Below, one piece after another: positions 31,517 to 40,054 of a stretch of DNA of 64,000 bases (position 1 is its first letter; each line of letters begins with the position of its first letter). The stretch spans positions 14,799 through 78,798 of the forward strand of contig DATKTO010000039.1 in the NCBI GenBank assembly GCA_035531075.1, written 5' to 3'. The translations under genes and the position numbers were made by a program. The stretch is from 39-52-133 sp035531075 (GTDB lineage: Bacteria; Pseudomonadota; Gammaproteobacteria; Burkholderiales; Gallionellaceae). The notes beneath the pieces were generated by a model. That model saw nothing but the letters and a program-made list of their open reading frames with translations, ran no database searches and was not told the DNA's origin.

Positions 31517-31586
31517 GATAAAAACCCCAATTGAGTCAAGGCGCTTGGCAATTTTCCAAAGAAAATACTGGAGAGCAATTAAATAA

Positions 31587-33764
31587 ATGCAGATAGTTCG
31601 TGTTGCACTGGATGTACCGCTGTCAACATTGTTTGATTATTCTGTGGCGGAAAATATGACCGTTGCCTCAGGGCAACGCGTCGTGGTTCCGTTCGGGCGC
31701 AAACAGGCAGTGGGCGTGGTGATGGAAAGTGCGCTCGAGTCCGATCTGGCTGCCGAGCGCATCAAGGCTGTGGTGCAAGTACTGGATGATGTGCCGCCCT
31801 TGTCTGCCGAATTGCTCAAGCTGTTAAAGTTCTGCAGCGACTATTACCACCATCCCCTCGGCATGACGGTCATGTCTGCCTTGCCAACGCGCCTGCGCGG
31901 CAGCCAGCCGGTCACGCTGAAGCAAGCGCTGACTTTTACCTTGAGTGCGAGCGGGCGTGCCTTGAATCTGGCGGAATGGCCGAAGCGCAAGGCTGTGCAG
32001 TTGCGAGTCCTCACTGCCTTGCAGCAAAGCGCCCAGAGCGCCGCACAAATAAAAGCCATCTCCACGACTGCGCCGGCCGCACTCAAGCTGTTGCTCGAAG
32101 CGGGGTGGGTGGAGGCTGGCGTGTCTGCTGCCCATGCAGCAAACTTTACATTCAACGAGCAGCACCAGTTAACCGCTGAGCAGCAGTCCGCCGTGGATGC
32201 CGTCAACCGGGCGCAGGGCTATCACACCTTCCTGCTGCATGGCGTGACCGGCAGTGGCAAGACCGAGGTCTACGTGCATTTGCTGCAGCAGGTGTTGCAG
32301 CGTGGTGGCCAGGTTTTGCTGCTGGTGCCGGAGATCAATCTTACACCGCAACTGGAATATTATTTCCGCAGCCGTTTCCCCGAGACCGAATTGGTCAGCC
32401 TGCACAGCGGGCTGAATGATGGCGAGCGCACGCAAAACTGGCTGCTCGCACAATCAGGCCAGGCGCGCATTATTCTGGGCACACGCCTGGCTGTATTTAC
32501 GCCGCTGCCGAACCTGGCCCTGATTATTGTGGACGAGGAGCACGATGCCTCGTTCAAGCAGCAGGACGGGCTGCGTTATTCGGCGCGCGATGTGGCGATT
32601 TTTCGCGCCAATGAGTGCGGCGTCGCTATCGTGCTGGGCTCGGCTACCCCGTCGCTGGAAAGTTACTACAACGCGCGCAGCGGGCGCTATACCCTGCTGA
32701 CGTTAAGCCAGCGTGCGTCGCAACAGGCGCAATTGCCCAGCGTGCGCTGCATCAATATCAGCCATGCGCTGTTGCCTGAAGGAATCAGCAAGGACTTACT
32801 TTCTGCACTGGATGAGCGTTTACTGCGCGGTGAGCAGAGCCTGGTGTTCATCAACCGGCGCGGCTATGCCCCAGTGTTGATGTGCACCGCGTGCGGCTGG
32901 CTGTCCGACTGCCCCAATTGCGCGGGGAAGATGGTGTTGCACCTTAAGGATCGCCGCTTGCGCTGTCATCACTGCGGTCATCAGACGCGCGTTCCGCATG
33001 GCTGTCCAAGTTGCGGCAATGTCGACTTGCAGCCGGTCGGCATCGGCACGCAACGCATTGAAACTGCCCTGCAAGCGCATTTTCCCGGGGCACGCATCCT
33101 CCGCGTGGATCGAGACAGCACGCGCAACAAGGGCACGTGGAATGCGATGCGCAAGCAGATTCAGGATGAGGCGGTGGATATTCTGGTGGGCACACAGATG
33201 CTGGCGAAGGGACACGATTTTCACAACCTGACGCTGGTGTGTGTGCTGAATCCGGATGGTGCTCTGTATAGCGGCGATTTTCGCGCATCGGAGAAATTGT
33301 TTGCGCAGCTCGCGCAGGTGGCGGGGCGCGCCGGGCGCGGTGACAAGCCAGGTGAAGTCCTGGTGCAAACAGCATTTCCAGATCATCCGCTGTTTCGCGC
33401 TTTGCGTGCGCATGACTACAATGCATGGGCGGCCACTTTGCTGACAGAGCGGGAACAGGCGGGGTTCCCGCCATTTGTATTCCAGGTGTTGCTGCGCGCG
33501 GAAGGCAAGCAGGAGTCAGAGGTGTACGAGTTTATGCAACAGGCGCGCAACGCAGCCGCAGAATTGGACATGCAGGTGGAAATTTACGGAGTCGTTCCTG
33601 CCGCCATGCCACGCCGTGCAAACCACATACGTCTTCAATTGCTGGTGCAAAGCGATACACGAAAAAGCCTGCAGCAGTTCCTGAGGGTATGGCGCCCCAT
33701 GCTGGATGAAGTACCGGCTAAAAAATTACGCTGGTCACTGGACATTGACCCTTTGGAATTTTAG
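31587..33764 (+). CDS. priA: Primosomal replication restart helicase PriA
   Basis: Recognises abandoned replication forks and reloads the replisome. 725 residues (family about 730). N-terminal 3'-DNA-binding domain (VRVALDVPLSTLFDYSV at the start), helicase core with GVTGSGKTEVY (Walker A, about 217), DEEHD box and SATPSLES, then the zinc region whose eight cysteines are all present (CTACGW...CPNC...CHHCG...CPSCG, about 430-475), and the second helicase lobe with GTQMLAKGHDF and QVAGRAGRG. Confidence 0.97.
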   Translation: MQIVRVALDVPLSTLFDYSVAENMTVASGQRVVVPFGRKQAVGVVMESALESDLAAERIKAVVQVLDDVPPLSAELLKLLKFCSDYYHHPLGMTVMSALPTRLRGSQPVTLKQALTFTLSASGRALNLAEWPKRKAVQLRVLTALQQSAQSAAQIKAISTTAPAALKLLLEAGWVEAGVSAAHAANFTFNEQHQLTAEQQSAVDAVNRAQGYHTFLLHGVTGSGKTEVYVHLLQQVLQRGGQVLLLVPEINLTPQLEYYFRSRFPETELVSLHSGLNDGERTQNWLLAQSGQARIILGTRLAVFTPLPNLALIIVDEEHDASFKQQDGLRYSARDVAIFRANECGVAIVLGSATPSLESYYNARSGRYTLLTLSQRASQQAQLPSVRCINISHALLPEGISKDLLSALDERLLRGEQSLVFINRRGYAPVLMCTACGWLSDCPNCAGKMVLHLKDRRLRCHHCGHQTRVPHGCPSCGNVDLQPVGIGTQRIETALQAHFPGARILRVDRDSTRNKGTWNAMRKQIQDEAVDILVGTQMLAKGHDFHNLTLVCVLNPDGALYSGDFRASEKLFAQLAQVAGRAGRGDKPGEVLVQTAFPDHPLFRALRAHDYNAWAATLLTEREQAGFPPFVFQVLLRAEGKQESEVYEFMQQARNAAAELDMQVEIYGVVPAAMPRRANHIRLQLLVQSDTRKSLQQFLRVWRPMLDEVPAKKLRWSLDIDPLEF

Positions 33765-33826
33765 AAGATAACTGAGGTAGAATAAAAATACATGAATTAT
33801 ACTGCGTCAGGAATGAACAGGTCATA

Positions 33827-33886
33827 GAGCGGCCATTCTCAACGTAAGCGGTCTAACTCGCTTGAGAACGCACTATTTGCCCGCTC
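33827..33886 (+). other. Two-tier stem-loop between priA and the cytochrome gene
   Basis: Outer stem GAGCGG (33827-33832) with CCGCTC (33881-33886); inner stem TTCTCAA-GCG with CGC-TTGAGAA (33836-33868) interrupted by a 5-base bulge, loop of 8. No T tract follows, so it is not a classical terminator. Could be a leader element of the next gene, which begins 44 bp later. Function unknown. Confidence 0.3.
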
Positions 33887-33930
33887 CGGTTGAAATAATA
33901 CAAACTCTAACAAACTGAAAGGAACATGCA

Positions 33931-34743
33931 ATGAAATCGCTACGCTCTCATATGGTCTGGCTAAATCTACCCAACATGCCGACGCCAGTCAAGGTTCTGT
34001 TCTCGGGGTATTTGCTGGTTATAGGTTTGGGGCTGGCGATGGCCGGATTGCAGATCATGCTGACGCACGGTATGGCCGATGGCAAGCCGGGTCTTTCAGT
34101 GGATGACATTGTGTACAGCTACTATGGCGATCGTAGCGCCAGCAAACTGGAAGCCAAGCTTAATGGTTCGATGAAGGAAATGGGCACGCCCGAAGCAAGA
34201 CTGGAAATCATCAAATGGGTGCGCAATGGTTCGCCGCAAGCCGAGTGGGATTCACACATCAAGGCTACGTTCAGCCAGAATTGTGTGCATTGCCATGGCG
34301 TAATTCCTGGCCTGCCTGACTTTAACAAGTTTGAGGATGCGAAAAAAGTCGCCAAGGTTGATGAAGGCGCGAGTGTGCAAAGCCTGACCCGCGTGTCACA
34401 TATACATCTGTTTGGGATCAGCTTCATCTTCTTTATGATGGGATTTATTTTCAGCTTCTCAGTCGGGGTACCGCGGATGCTGAAAATTGTAGTGATGTTA
34501 TTTCCTTTCGCCTTCCTGATTATTGACGTAATGTCATGGTGGCTGACGAAATTTAGTCCCCATTTTGCATGGCTCACCATCATTGGCGGTATTGGTTACA
34601 GTCTGGCATCTACGTTCATGTGGATTGTCAGCATGTATGAAATGCTGATATTGTCACGCACAGGCAAGGTTTACGGCAACGCATGGGAAAATGACATGAA
34701 GGCCTGGGGAGTCGACCTGGACTTGCAGCGCGAGGAAGGCTGA
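33931..34743 (+). CDS. Membrane-bound monoheme cytochrome c of unknown function
   Basis: 270 residues. One N-terminal membrane helix (about 23-43), a periplasmic-sized domain holding one heme c site CVHCH (Cys118, Cys121, His122), and then three hydrophobic helices (about 157-179, 184-203, 212-238). The first of these begins SHIHLFG, and His157, His159 and His211 could ligate a b-type heme or bind quinone; that is inference. GAAAGGAAC precedes the ATG. I do not recognise a named family: PuuD-type proteins combine a membrane part and cytochrome c in the opposite order. It stands alone, with its own terminator. A quinol or sulfur-linked electron-transfer role is plausible in this organism. Confidence 0.75.
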   Translation: MKSLRSHMVWLNLPNMPTPVKVLFSGYLLVIGLGLAMAGLQIMLTHGMADGKPGLSVDDIVYSYYGDRSASKLEAKLNGSMKEMGTPEARLEIIKWVRNGSPQAEWDSHIKATFSQNCVHCHGVIPGLPDFNKFEDAKKVAKVDEGASVQSLTRVSHIHLFGISFIFFMMGFIFSFSVGVPRMLKIVVMLFPFAFLIIDVMSWWLTKFSPHFAWLTIIGGIGYSLASTFMWIVSMYEMLILSRTGKVYGNAWENDMKAWGVDLDLQREEG

Positions 34744-34800
34744 CTGGATTCAGGACGCGGGCGATGAAAACATAATCCCCGCGGCTACATCCAGATACAA

Positions 34801-34845
34801 AAAAATCTCTTGAGTAATTCAGCATTGCTCAAGAGATTTTTTTTT
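34801..34845. terminator. Bidirectional terminator between cytochrome and moaA genes
   Basis: A 14-bp perfect stem (34801-34814 with 34828-34841), AAAAATCTCTTGAG and its complement, with A and T tracts, between two converging genes. Confidence 0.92.
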
Positions 34846-34908
34846 GCAGGGCCGCCATCTCTTTGTTGCAGGATTTTGCTGCTCATCCGCCAATACCGAA
34901 TCGGTTTT

Positions 34909-36024
34909 TTAACCGCCTATGTAGGACATTTCTACTTTTTTAGTGGCAGGTGCATTGCCGTCAGTTTGTGAACTGCGCAATTCGGAATAGCGGTCATCAC
35001 GCGCACGCCACAGATGTGCAATTGCAGTTGAAATTTCCCGATCTGACTTTCCATCACGCATCAGTGCGCGCAAATCATAACCGCTGCTGGCGAAGAGGCA
35101 ATTGTAAAGCACGCCTTCGGTTGAAATTCTGGCACGAACGCAGCTATGACAAAAGGCTTTGGTCACGCTGGAAATCAAGCCAATTTCGCCTCCTCCATCA
35201 AGATAGCGCCAGCGTTCTGCGGTATCGCTGGCATTTCTGGGGGAAAGCTGTTGCAGCGGCATTTCGGCCGAGATACGTTTGACGACTTCGGAGGAGGGGA
35301 TGACTTCATTCATCTTCCAGCCATTGGAAGCGCCCACATCCATGTATTCGATGAAGCGCAGTATGAAGGGCGTATCTTTAAAGTAGCGCGCCATCGGCAC
35401 GATTTCCTGGTCGTTAAGACCGCCCTTCACAACCATGTTCACCTTGATTGAGTCGAGGCCGGCAGCGCGTGCAGCTTCCAGCCCCTCCAGCACATCCGAC
35501 ACGGGGAAATCGGCATCATTCATGCGCTTAAAAGTGGCATCATCGAGCGAGTCCAGGGAAACGGTGACCCGCGTTAATCCCGCATCCTTGAGGGATTGTG
35601 CTTTCTTGGCCAGCAGTGAACCGTTGGTGGTCAGGGTCAGATCAAGATTCTGACTGTCTATGGTTTTAATTTTGGCGAGCTGCTCGATTAAATTTTCTAT
35701 GTGCTTGCGTAATAATGGCTCGCCGCCGGTCAGGCGAATCTTGGTTACGCCGTGAGCGACAAATATTTGTGTGATACGGATGATCTCTTCAAAGCTGAGC
35801 AGGGAGGAGCGCGGCAAGAAGGCGTGATCCTTGTCGAAAATTTCTCTGGGCATGCAATATACGCAGCGGAAGTTGCATCTGTCGGTGAGGGAAATTCGCA
35901 AATCCTGCAGGGGGCGTGCACGCATGTCGAGCAGAATCCCGGACGGCTCTTCCAGCACAGAAGGCAGAACAGGCGACGCATCTCGTTGGGAGATGTTTGC
36001 GATGTTTATAATTTTCTGGGACAT
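34909..36024 (-). CDS. moaA: GTP 3',8-cyclase MoaA
   Basis: Radical-SAM enzyme that starts molybdenum-cofactor synthesis by cyclising GTP. 371 residues. N-terminal cluster cysteines CNFRCVYC (Cys50, 54, 57), the GGEPLLR motif, and the C-terminal cluster region FCHSCVRAR...YNCLF; the protein ends in GG, which MoaA needs for activity. About 33 residues precede the usual family start; an ATG at 35925 would give a shorter protein. Separate from the moaC-D-E group at 45-47 kb, and divergent from the OFA transporter. MoaC there does the next step. Confidence 0.96.
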   Translation of the reverse strand: MSQKIINIANISQRDASPVLPSVLEEPSGILLDMRARPLQDLRISLTDRCNFRCVYCMPREIFDKDHAFLPRSSLLSFEEIIRITQIFVAHGVTKIRLTGGEPLLRKHIENLIEQLAKIKTIDSQNLDLTLTTNGSLLAKKAQSLKDAGLTRVTVSLDSLDDATFKRMNDADFPVSDVLEGLEAARAAGLDSIKVNMVVKGGLNDQEIVPMARYFKDTPFILRFIEYMDVGASNGWKMNEVIPSSEVVKRISAEMPLQQLSPRNASDTAERWRYLDGGGEIGLISSVTKAFCHSCVRARISTEGVLYNCLFASSGYDLRALMRDGKSDREISTAIAHLWRARDDRYSELRSSQTDGNAPATKKVEMSYIGG

Positions 36025-36269
36025 AAGGATTCCATTATAAACACAATAGGAGCCAATTTGCGTGGTGAATAACCCTGATAGTGAGCTGGATTTTCGGCAG
36101 TTCTCATGCTACATGGGGGCCGCTGGAACAGATACTTGATCCAAAAGACGCAGCATCACTTCCACTGACAGGTGCAAATCAAGTAAAGTTCACTATTTAT
36201 CGCTTATTACGCTGCAGGTGCATTGCCATGCACAATACATAGGCCGCCAAATATAACAAGGAGCAGAAA
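36025..36269. promoter_or_regulatory. Divergent promoter region of moaA and the OFA transporter
   Basis: 245 bases, no gene. A short perfect hairpin GTGCAT-TGCC-ATGCAC lies at 36218-36233, 36 bases before the transporter start and upstream of its AAGGAGC binding site. I looked for a Mo-cofactor riboswitch next to moaA but cannot support one by eye. Confidence 0.35.
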
Positions 36270-37913
36270 ATGGCAATGTTTGATTTCCTGGATAAAGAAT
36301 ACACCATCGCCCAGTCCGGCTTTAACCGCTGGCTGGTGCCGCCAGCCGCGCTGGCGATACACCTGTGTATCGGCATGGCTTACGGTTTTTCGGTGTTCTG
36401 GTTACCCTTATCCAAGGCCATAGGCATCAGCAATCCGGTTGCGTGTGCGGCAGACGTGAGTTTCTTTGCACAGATTTTTTCATCTAGCTGCGATTGGCAG
36501 ATATCGATGCTGGGATGGATGTTTACCCTCTTTTTCGTCCTGCTCGGCATTTCGGCAGCAGTGTTTGGCGGCTGGCTTGAGCACGCGGGACCGCGCAAGG
36601 CGGGTACGGTGGCCGCCCTGTGCTGGGCAGGTGGCCTGGTGATTTCAGCGCTAGGCGTATATACCCATCAAATTGTGCTGATGTGGTTGGGATCGGGCGT
36701 GATTGGCGGTATTGGTCTGGGGCTGGGGTATATTTCGCCAGTGTCGACACTGATCAAATGGTTTCCGGATCGCCGCGGTATGGCCACCGGCATGGCCATC
36801 ATGGGTTTCGGCGGTGGTGCGATGATAGGCGCGCCGATGGCCAATGAACTGATGAAGCATTTCGCTACACCGACTTCAGTCGGTGTGTGGGAAACGTTTC
36901 TGGTGATGGCGGCTATTTATTTCGTGTTTATGATGGCGGGTGCGCTGGGTTACCGCATTCCGCCCTCAGGCTGGAAACCAGCTGGCTGGACACCACCAGT
37001 GACCAAGGCCAGCAGCAGGATGATCACCGACAAGCATGTGCATGTGAGCAAGGTATGGGCTATTCCGCAGTTCTGGCTGATCTGGGGTGTGCTGTGCCTG
37101 AATGTGACGGCCGGTATTGGCGTAATCGGCATGGCTTCACCGCTGCTGCAGGAAGTGTTCGCGGGAAAACTGATAGGGGTTGCAGCAACCTTCAATGAGC
37201 TGACGGGCGAGCAGAAGATGCAGATTGCGGCGATCGCTGCCGGCTTTACCGGCCTGCTATCCCTGTTCAATATTGCCGGTCGTTTTGTGTGGGCGTCTTT
37301 CTCCGACTATATCGGGCGCAAGGCAACCTACTTCGTATTTTTCATACTTGGCTTTATCCTGTACGTATCCGTCCCCACTCTGGGTCATGCCGGCAGCGTT
37401 GCGCTTTTTGTCGCTGCGTTCTGCATTATTCTGTCGATGTACGGCGGCGGCTTCGCCACGGTGCCAGCCTATCTGGCCGACCTGTTCGGCACGCAGATGG
37501 TGGGTGCCATCCATGGCCGCTTGCTGACTGCCTGGGCTACCGCAGGCGTACTCGGTCCGGTGCTGGTCAACTATATCCGCGAGTATCAAATTGCCCATGG
37601 CGTGGCCAAGGCGCTAGCCTATGATGTGACTATGTACATCATGGCCGGACTGCTGTTGCTGGGTCTGTTATGCAATGCGCTGGTGCGTCCGATCGCAGAC
37701 AAGTACTTCATGACGGACGAGGAGCTGGCAGCGGAAAGGCAGCTCGCGCACGAACGTGCAACACCCAAAAACGTAACCAGCAACACAGCAGTTGCGGACG
37801 TGGGTGCGGGTAGCCATCCCGTCATGCTTTTATTGGCGTGGTCGGCCGTCGGCATTCCACTGGCTTGGGGTATATGGATCACGCTGCAAAAGGCCCTTAT
37901 CCTGTTCAAATAA
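36270..37913 (+). CDS. OFA-family major facilitator transporter (oxalate/formate antiporter type)
   Basis: 547 residues with about twelve membrane helices plus extensions; OxlT itself is about 420. Near the N-terminus LAIHLCIGMAYGFSVFWLPLSKAIG is the OFA signature, and ISPVSTLIKWFPDRRGMATGMAIMGFGGGAMIG is typical of helix 4-5. A periplasmic loop of about 25 residues between helices 1 and 2 carries two cysteines (CAAD...SSSC) that may pair. The next genes encode a formate dehydrogenase, so formate or another small carboxylate is a reasonable substrate; other long OFA proteins are uncharacterised, and the assignment rests on context. Confidence 0.85.
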   Translation: MAMFDFLDKEYTIAQSGFNRWLVPPAALAIHLCIGMAYGFSVFWLPLSKAIGISNPVACAADVSFFAQIFSSSCDWQISMLGWMFTLFFVLLGISAAVFGGWLEHAGPRKAGTVAALCWAGGLVISALGVYTHQIVLMWLGSGVIGGIGLGLGYISPVSTLIKWFPDRRGMATGMAIMGFGGGAMIGAPMANELMKHFATPTSVGVWETFLVMAAIYFVFMMAGALGYRIPPSGWKPAGWTPPVTKASSRMITDKHVHVSKVWAIPQFWLIWGVLCLNVTAGIGVIGMASPLLQEVFAGKLIGVAATFNELTGEQKMQIAAIAAGFTGLLSLFNIAGRFVWASFSDYIGRKATYFVFFILGFILYVSVPTLGHAGSVALFVAAFCIILSMYGGGFATVPAYLADLFGTQMVGAIHGRLLTAWATAGVLGPVLVNYIREYQIAHGVAKALAYDVTMYIMAGLLLLGLLCNALVRPIADKYFMTDEELAAERQLAHERATPKNVTSNTAVADVGAGSHPVMLLLAWSAVGIPLAWGIWITLQKALILFK

Positions 37914-38013
37914 ACCGGCCGGTAAGCGCTTGTTATCTTGCAGCGTAACCCAATTATCTTAAATAGCTGACTGAGTGTGCCTCTAGAGGTTTGAATGATG
38001 CAGGAGAAGCAGT

Positions 38014-38496
38014 GTGAATGCACAAGCCGCTTTAGATATCGATGTCATAAAGGCCATTATTGGCAAGAGCAAAACCATGCCCGGTGCAATGCTGGTAATC
38101 CTGCACGAGATCCAGGACGCTGCAGGCTGCATTCCCCCTGATGCTGTGCCGCTCATAGCCAACGGGCTCAATCTGTCGCGCGCGGAAGTGCACGGTGTCA
38201 TCACTTACTATCACCATTTTCGGCAACAGCCTGCCGCGAAACATGTGCTGAAATTATGCCGTGCCGAGGCGTGCCAGGCCGTGGGTGCTGCAGCGCTGGC
38301 GGCACATGCCAAGGCAACCTTGGGTTGTGATTTTCACGAAAATTCCGCTGACGGCGTATTCACGCTGGAGCCGGTCTTTTGCCTAGGCATGTGCGCTTGC
38401 GGTCCGTCGCTGATGGTGAATGATGCCGTGGTGCACGCTCGCATGAGCAGCGGCAAATTCGATGCGCTGCTGCAGGAATTGAGGGGGATGACGTGA
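38014..38496 (+). CDS. fdsG: NAD-dependent formate dehydrogenase gamma subunit (NuoE-like)
   Basis: Thioredoxin-like 2Fe-2S subunit of the soluble, oxygen-tolerant Mo-formate dehydrogenase. 160 residues; cluster cysteines in CRAEACQA and CLGMCACGPS (about residues 87-131). GTG start with AGGAG 8 bases ahead. Its stop overlaps fdsB (ATGACGTGA). Together with FdsB it passes electrons from the FdsA clusters to NAD+. Confidence 0.94.
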   Translation: MNAQAALDIDVIKAIIGKSKTMPGAMLVILHEIQDAAGCIPPDAVPLIANGLNLSRAEVHGVITYYHHFRQQPAAKHVLKLCRAEACQAVGAAALAAHAKATLGCDFHENSADGVFTLEPVFCLGMCACGPSLMVNDAVVHARMSSGKFDALLQELRGMT

Positions 38497-40037
38497 ACGT
38501 CACCATTTTCGTTCCGCGCGACTCGGCTGCGCTGGCACTGGGTGCAGACCAAGTCGGTGCTGCGATACGGCAAGAGGCAGCCCGGCGCAGGATTGAAGTC
38601 AGCATCGTGCGCAATGGTTCGCGCGGCATGTTCTGGCTGGAGCCGATGGTGGAGGTGAAAACCGCGCAGGGACGGATGGCTTATGGCCCAGTGAGCACTG
38701 GCGATATTGCGTCGCTGTTTGAGGCCAATTTTCTGCAGGGCGGTGAGCACCCGCTAAGCCTGGGCCTGACTGATGAAATGCCGTGGCTGGCAAAACAGCA
38801 GCGCCTGACCTTTGCGCGCGTCGGCATCACCGATCCGCTGTCGCTGGACGACTATCTTGCGCACGAAGGCTATGTCGGCCTGCGCAATGCACTCAAACTC
38901 GAGCCTGGGCAGATCGTGCAGCAGGTCGCTGATTCCGGTCTGCGTGGCCGCGGTGGCGCGGCGTTTCCGACCGGCATTAAATGGAAGACCGTGCTCGCCA
39001 TGCAAGCCGTGCAGAAATATATCGTATGCAATGCCGACGAAGGCGATTCGGGTACCTTCTCCGATCGCATGCTGATGGAAGGTGACCCCTTCGCGCTGAT
39101 TGAGGGCATGACCATTGCGGGGCTGGCCGTCGGGTCGACGCAGGGTTACATCTATGTCCGCTCCGAATATCCGCATGCGATTGTCGCGCTGAATGATGCG
39201 ATCGCCACGGCGTATAAAAAGGATTATCTCGGCAACAACATTCTTGGTTCGGGCAAAGCCTTCTGTCTGCAGGTGACCAAGGGTGCGGGCTCCTATGTGT
39301 GCGGCGAGGAAACCGCCTTGCTGGAAAGTCTGGAAGGCAAGCGCGGCATCGTGCGGGCCAAGCCTCCGCTGCCTGCACTTCGTGGCCTGTTCGGCCAGCC
39401 CACGGCGATTAACAATGTGGTTACGCTGGCAACGGTTCCACTTATTCTGGCGCGCGGCGCGGCGTATTACCGTGACTACGGGGTGGGGCGTTCGCAGGGC
39501 ACCTTGCCGTTCCAGCTGGCGGGGAACATCAAACAGGGCGGACTGGTCGAAACAGCATTTGGCATCACGCTGCGCGCACTGTTGTACGACTTTGGCGGCG
39601 GCACCGCCAGCGGCCGCCCCATCCGCGCGGTGCAGGTGGGCGGTCCGCTGGGTGCGTATCTGCCTGCCGCCCAATTCGATACGGTGATGGATTACGAGGC
39701 TTTTGCCGCGATCGGCGCCGGTGTCGGGCATGGCGGCATGGTGGTGTTCGACGACAGCGTGGACATGGCCAAACAGGCGCGCTACGCGATGGAATTCTGC
39801 GCGCTTGAATCCTGCGGCAAGTGCACGCCCTGCCGCATCGGTTCGACGCGGGGGGTGGAGGTGATCGATCGTCTGACGGCCGGCGAGGAGCGCGACAAGC
39901 AATTGCATTTGTTGCGCGACCTGTGCGACACCATGAGCAACGGTTCGCTGTGTGCGATGGGCAGCATGACACCCTATCCGGTGCTGTCGGCGCTGAATTA
40001 TTTCCCCGAAGATTTTGAACTAAAAAGTTCGAGATAG
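38493..40037 (+). CDS. fdsB: Formate dehydrogenase beta subunit (NuoF-like, NAD- and FMN-binding)
   Basis: 514 residues, built as a thioredoxin-like N-terminal part (first ~120 residues) and a NuoF part. FMN and NAD sites are GLRGRGGAAFPTGIKW (about 150) and CNADEGDSGTFSDR, and GEETALLESLEGKRG; the 4Fe-4S cysteines lie in ESCGKCTPCRIG (about 445) with a last Cys near CDTMSNGSLC. GTG start (38493) overlapping the end of fdsG. Makes NADH from formate electrons. Confidence 0.95.
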   Translation: MNVTIFVPRDSAALALGADQVGAAIRQEAARRRIEVSIVRNGSRGMFWLEPMVEVKTAQGRMAYGPVSTGDIASLFEANFLQGGEHPLSLGLTDEMPWLAKQQRLTFARVGITDPLSLDDYLAHEGYVGLRNALKLEPGQIVQQVADSGLRGRGGAAFPTGIKWKTVLAMQAVQKYIVCNADEGDSGTFSDRMLMEGDPFALIEGMTIAGLAVGSTQGYIYVRSEYPHAIVALNDAIATAYKKDYLGNNILGSGKAFCLQVTKGAGSYVCGEETALLESLEGKRGIVRAKPPLPALRGLFGQPTAINNVVTLATVPLILARGAAYYRDYGVGRSQGTLPFQLAGNIKQGGLVETAFGITLRALLYDFGGGTASGRPIRAVQVGGPLGAYLPAAQFDTVMDYEAFAAIGAGVGHGGMVVFDDSVDMAKQARYAMEFCALESCGKCTPCRIGSTRGVEVIDRLTAGEERDKQLHLLRDLCDTMSNGSLCAMGSMTPYPVLSALNYFPEDFELKSSR

Positions 40038-40054
40038 AGCATGGGAGTTTCATC

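Noticed and set aside
36025..36269. Molybdenum-cofactor riboswitch upstream of moaA
   Set aside because: The place would be right, but I could not match the conserved core of the Moco RNA motif by eye; a covariance-model search (Infernal, RF01055) would decide.
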